DNA of 64,000 nt from Nocardioides sp. TRM66260-LWL (GTDB lineage: Bacteria; Actinomycetota; Actinomycetes; Propionibacteriales; Nocardioidaceae): NCBI RefSeq assembly GCF_020075545.1, contig NZ_JAIQZK010000007.1, positions 80,889 to 144,888 on the forward strand, given 5' to 3'. Positions 63,609 to 64,000 of the stretch are shown here, piece after piece. The notes under the pieces are model-generated. The model was not told where the DNA came from. It did not search any database and saw only the letters and a program-made list of their open reading frames with translations. Numbering within the stretch: position 1 is the first letter of the stretch; the number at the start of each line of letters is the position of its first letter. A program made the translations under genes and the position numbers.

Positions 63609-63930
63609 GGGGGGTGAACGACCAGGACGTGACGACGGTTACGCCGAGGGGCACGGGTCTCGGCGGTCGAGCGCGCCGGTGGTCGAGCGGCTTCGGTCGT
63701 CGAGCGGCTTCGGTGGTCGAGCTTGTCGAGACCCCCGCACCCGAACACCGGCGGTCGGCTCACCGCATGTCGGTGGTCGCCGTGGCGGTCATGGCACTCG
63801 GTGGTCGCTCGCCGTCTCGGTACAGCGGGTGTTCCCCGTCCGCCGTCGCCGGCTGCCGCCATTGCCTCTCTCAGTTGTCTTCGGCTGAGGTCTTCACAAC
63901 CTCGTCTGATCTGGGGATAGCCACTTCTCT
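63609..63930. other. Gap without gene, with tandem repeat near its left end
   Basis: No supported gene occurs in this stretch of 322 bases. It holds the 63662-63733 repeat, and otherwise mixed, slightly less GC-rich DNA towards 63930. The gene at 63960 starts after a -10 TAGAAT, and the esterase gene leaves leftwards, so this is a divergent promoter region. Confidence 0.6.
63662..63733. repeat. 17-bp tandem repeat ending in a dispersed actinobacterial element
   Basis: GGCGGTCGAGCGCGCC, GGTGGTCGAGCGGCTTC, GGTCGTCGAGCGGCTTC and GGTGGTCGAGCTTGTC are tandem. The last runs into CGAGACCCC, giving GGTGGTCGAGCTTGTCGAG then ACC (63712-63733), a short element that I recall as frequent in actinobacterial genomes; its arms TCGAGC..GTCGAG are partly self-complementary. 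Confidence 0.6.
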
Positions 63931-63946
63931 TCGAACGCGTGTTCGC
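63931..63946. promoter_or_regulatory. LexA-like SOS box before the edge gene
   Basis: TCGAACGCGTGTTCGC, one base from TCGAACN4GTTCGA. It ends one base before -10 TAGAAT (63948-63953), which is followed after 6 bases by ATG 63960. Binding there would shut a leaderless promoter. Compare the box at 54997-55012, which uses the same TAGAAT -10. Confidence 0.6.
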
Positions 63947-63959
63947 ATAGAATCAAGCC

Positions 63960-64000
63960 ATGCCCTCTCGGACCCCACGGCTGCTGCGCGACAGCGACGC
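63960..64000 (+). CDS. Start of a gene cut by the window edge
   Basis: From ATG 63960 the frame reads MPSRTPRLLRDSD and stays open to the edge. TAGAAT lies 6 bases before, so translation is probably leaderless. Only 13 residues are visible, so the product cannot be named. The LexA-like box suggests a DNA-damage gene. Confidence 0.5.
   Translation, partial: MPSRTPRLLRDSD

Noticed and set aside
61728..63617. Long plus-strand frame opposite the secreted esterase
   Set aside because: Antisense shadow; the minus-strand product has a signal peptide and GYSMGG.

Overview
This is chromosomal DNA of a very GC-rich actinobacterium. Codon third positions are almost all G or C, GTG starts are common, and many -10 elements (TANNNT) sit 6-7 bases before a start codon, which implies leaderless mRNAs. 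The GlgE glucan pathway, ergothioneine genes, an F420-type PPOX protein, Zur, LCP proteins and a sigma-28-type promoter before chemotaxis genes fit a motile, aerobic relative of Nocardioides. The genus is an inference.

Layout. 1-669: end of an enoyl-CoA hydratase gene cut by the left edge. 765-13346: glycogen/trehalose metabolism: glgX, divergent glgP, then the overlapping operon glgE-treS-mak-glgB. 13365-17616: two LytR-CpsA-Psr cell-wall ligases around a thioesterase, then a crotonase. 17657-25533: Dps, a dienelactone hydrolase, a CheR/chemoreceptor pair, DUF445 and S4 proteins, a nucleotidyltransferase and a secreted HExxH protein. 25549-31390 (minus strand): a Gly/Pro-rich membrane protein, then DsbA, VKOR, CopC and CopD-CtaG overlapping by 4 bases each, with a further membrane protein upstream. 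31415-37575: an acyltransferase, DUF1905, a two-component system, Zur and membrane proteins. 37670-42088: DUF427, egtD, egtB and small enzymes. 42230-50352: a PT-repeat membrane protein, secreted HNH nuclease, ACT-domain regulator, nucleoside phosphorylase, HTH/ECF-S-like fusion, LysE exporter, amidase and GNAT. 50496-56221: GMC dehydrogenase with aldehyde dehydrogenase, a 13E12-type HNH protein and a NERD protein. 56222-61312: a Zur box before a COG0523-like zinc gene, then candidate NrdR boxes and a cobalamin riboswitch before class Ia ribonucleotide reductase nrdAB. 61359-64000: a large secreted esterase, a repeat-bearing gap and the start of an edge-cut gene behind a LexA-like box.

How the genes work together. 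GlgE, TreS, maltokinase and GlgB interconvert trehalose, maltose-1-phosphate and branched glucan, while GlgX and GlgP break glucan down. DsbA and VKOR form a disulfide-forming pair beside copper handling and oxidase assembly. Zur, encoded at 34567-34974, probably controls the gene at 56250. Class I ribonucleotide reductase is probably switched off by cobalamin, which implies a B12-dependent enzyme elsewhere in the genome.

I saw no prophage, insertion sequence, CRISPR array, rRNA or tRNA. The most unusual features are regulatory: a divergent promoter sharing one TA step, a sigma-28 promoter with a palindrome cluster before an orphan chemoreceptor, LexA-like boxes over leaderless starts, terminators built from opposing stop codons, and several intergenic tandem repeats of 10-11 bp period.
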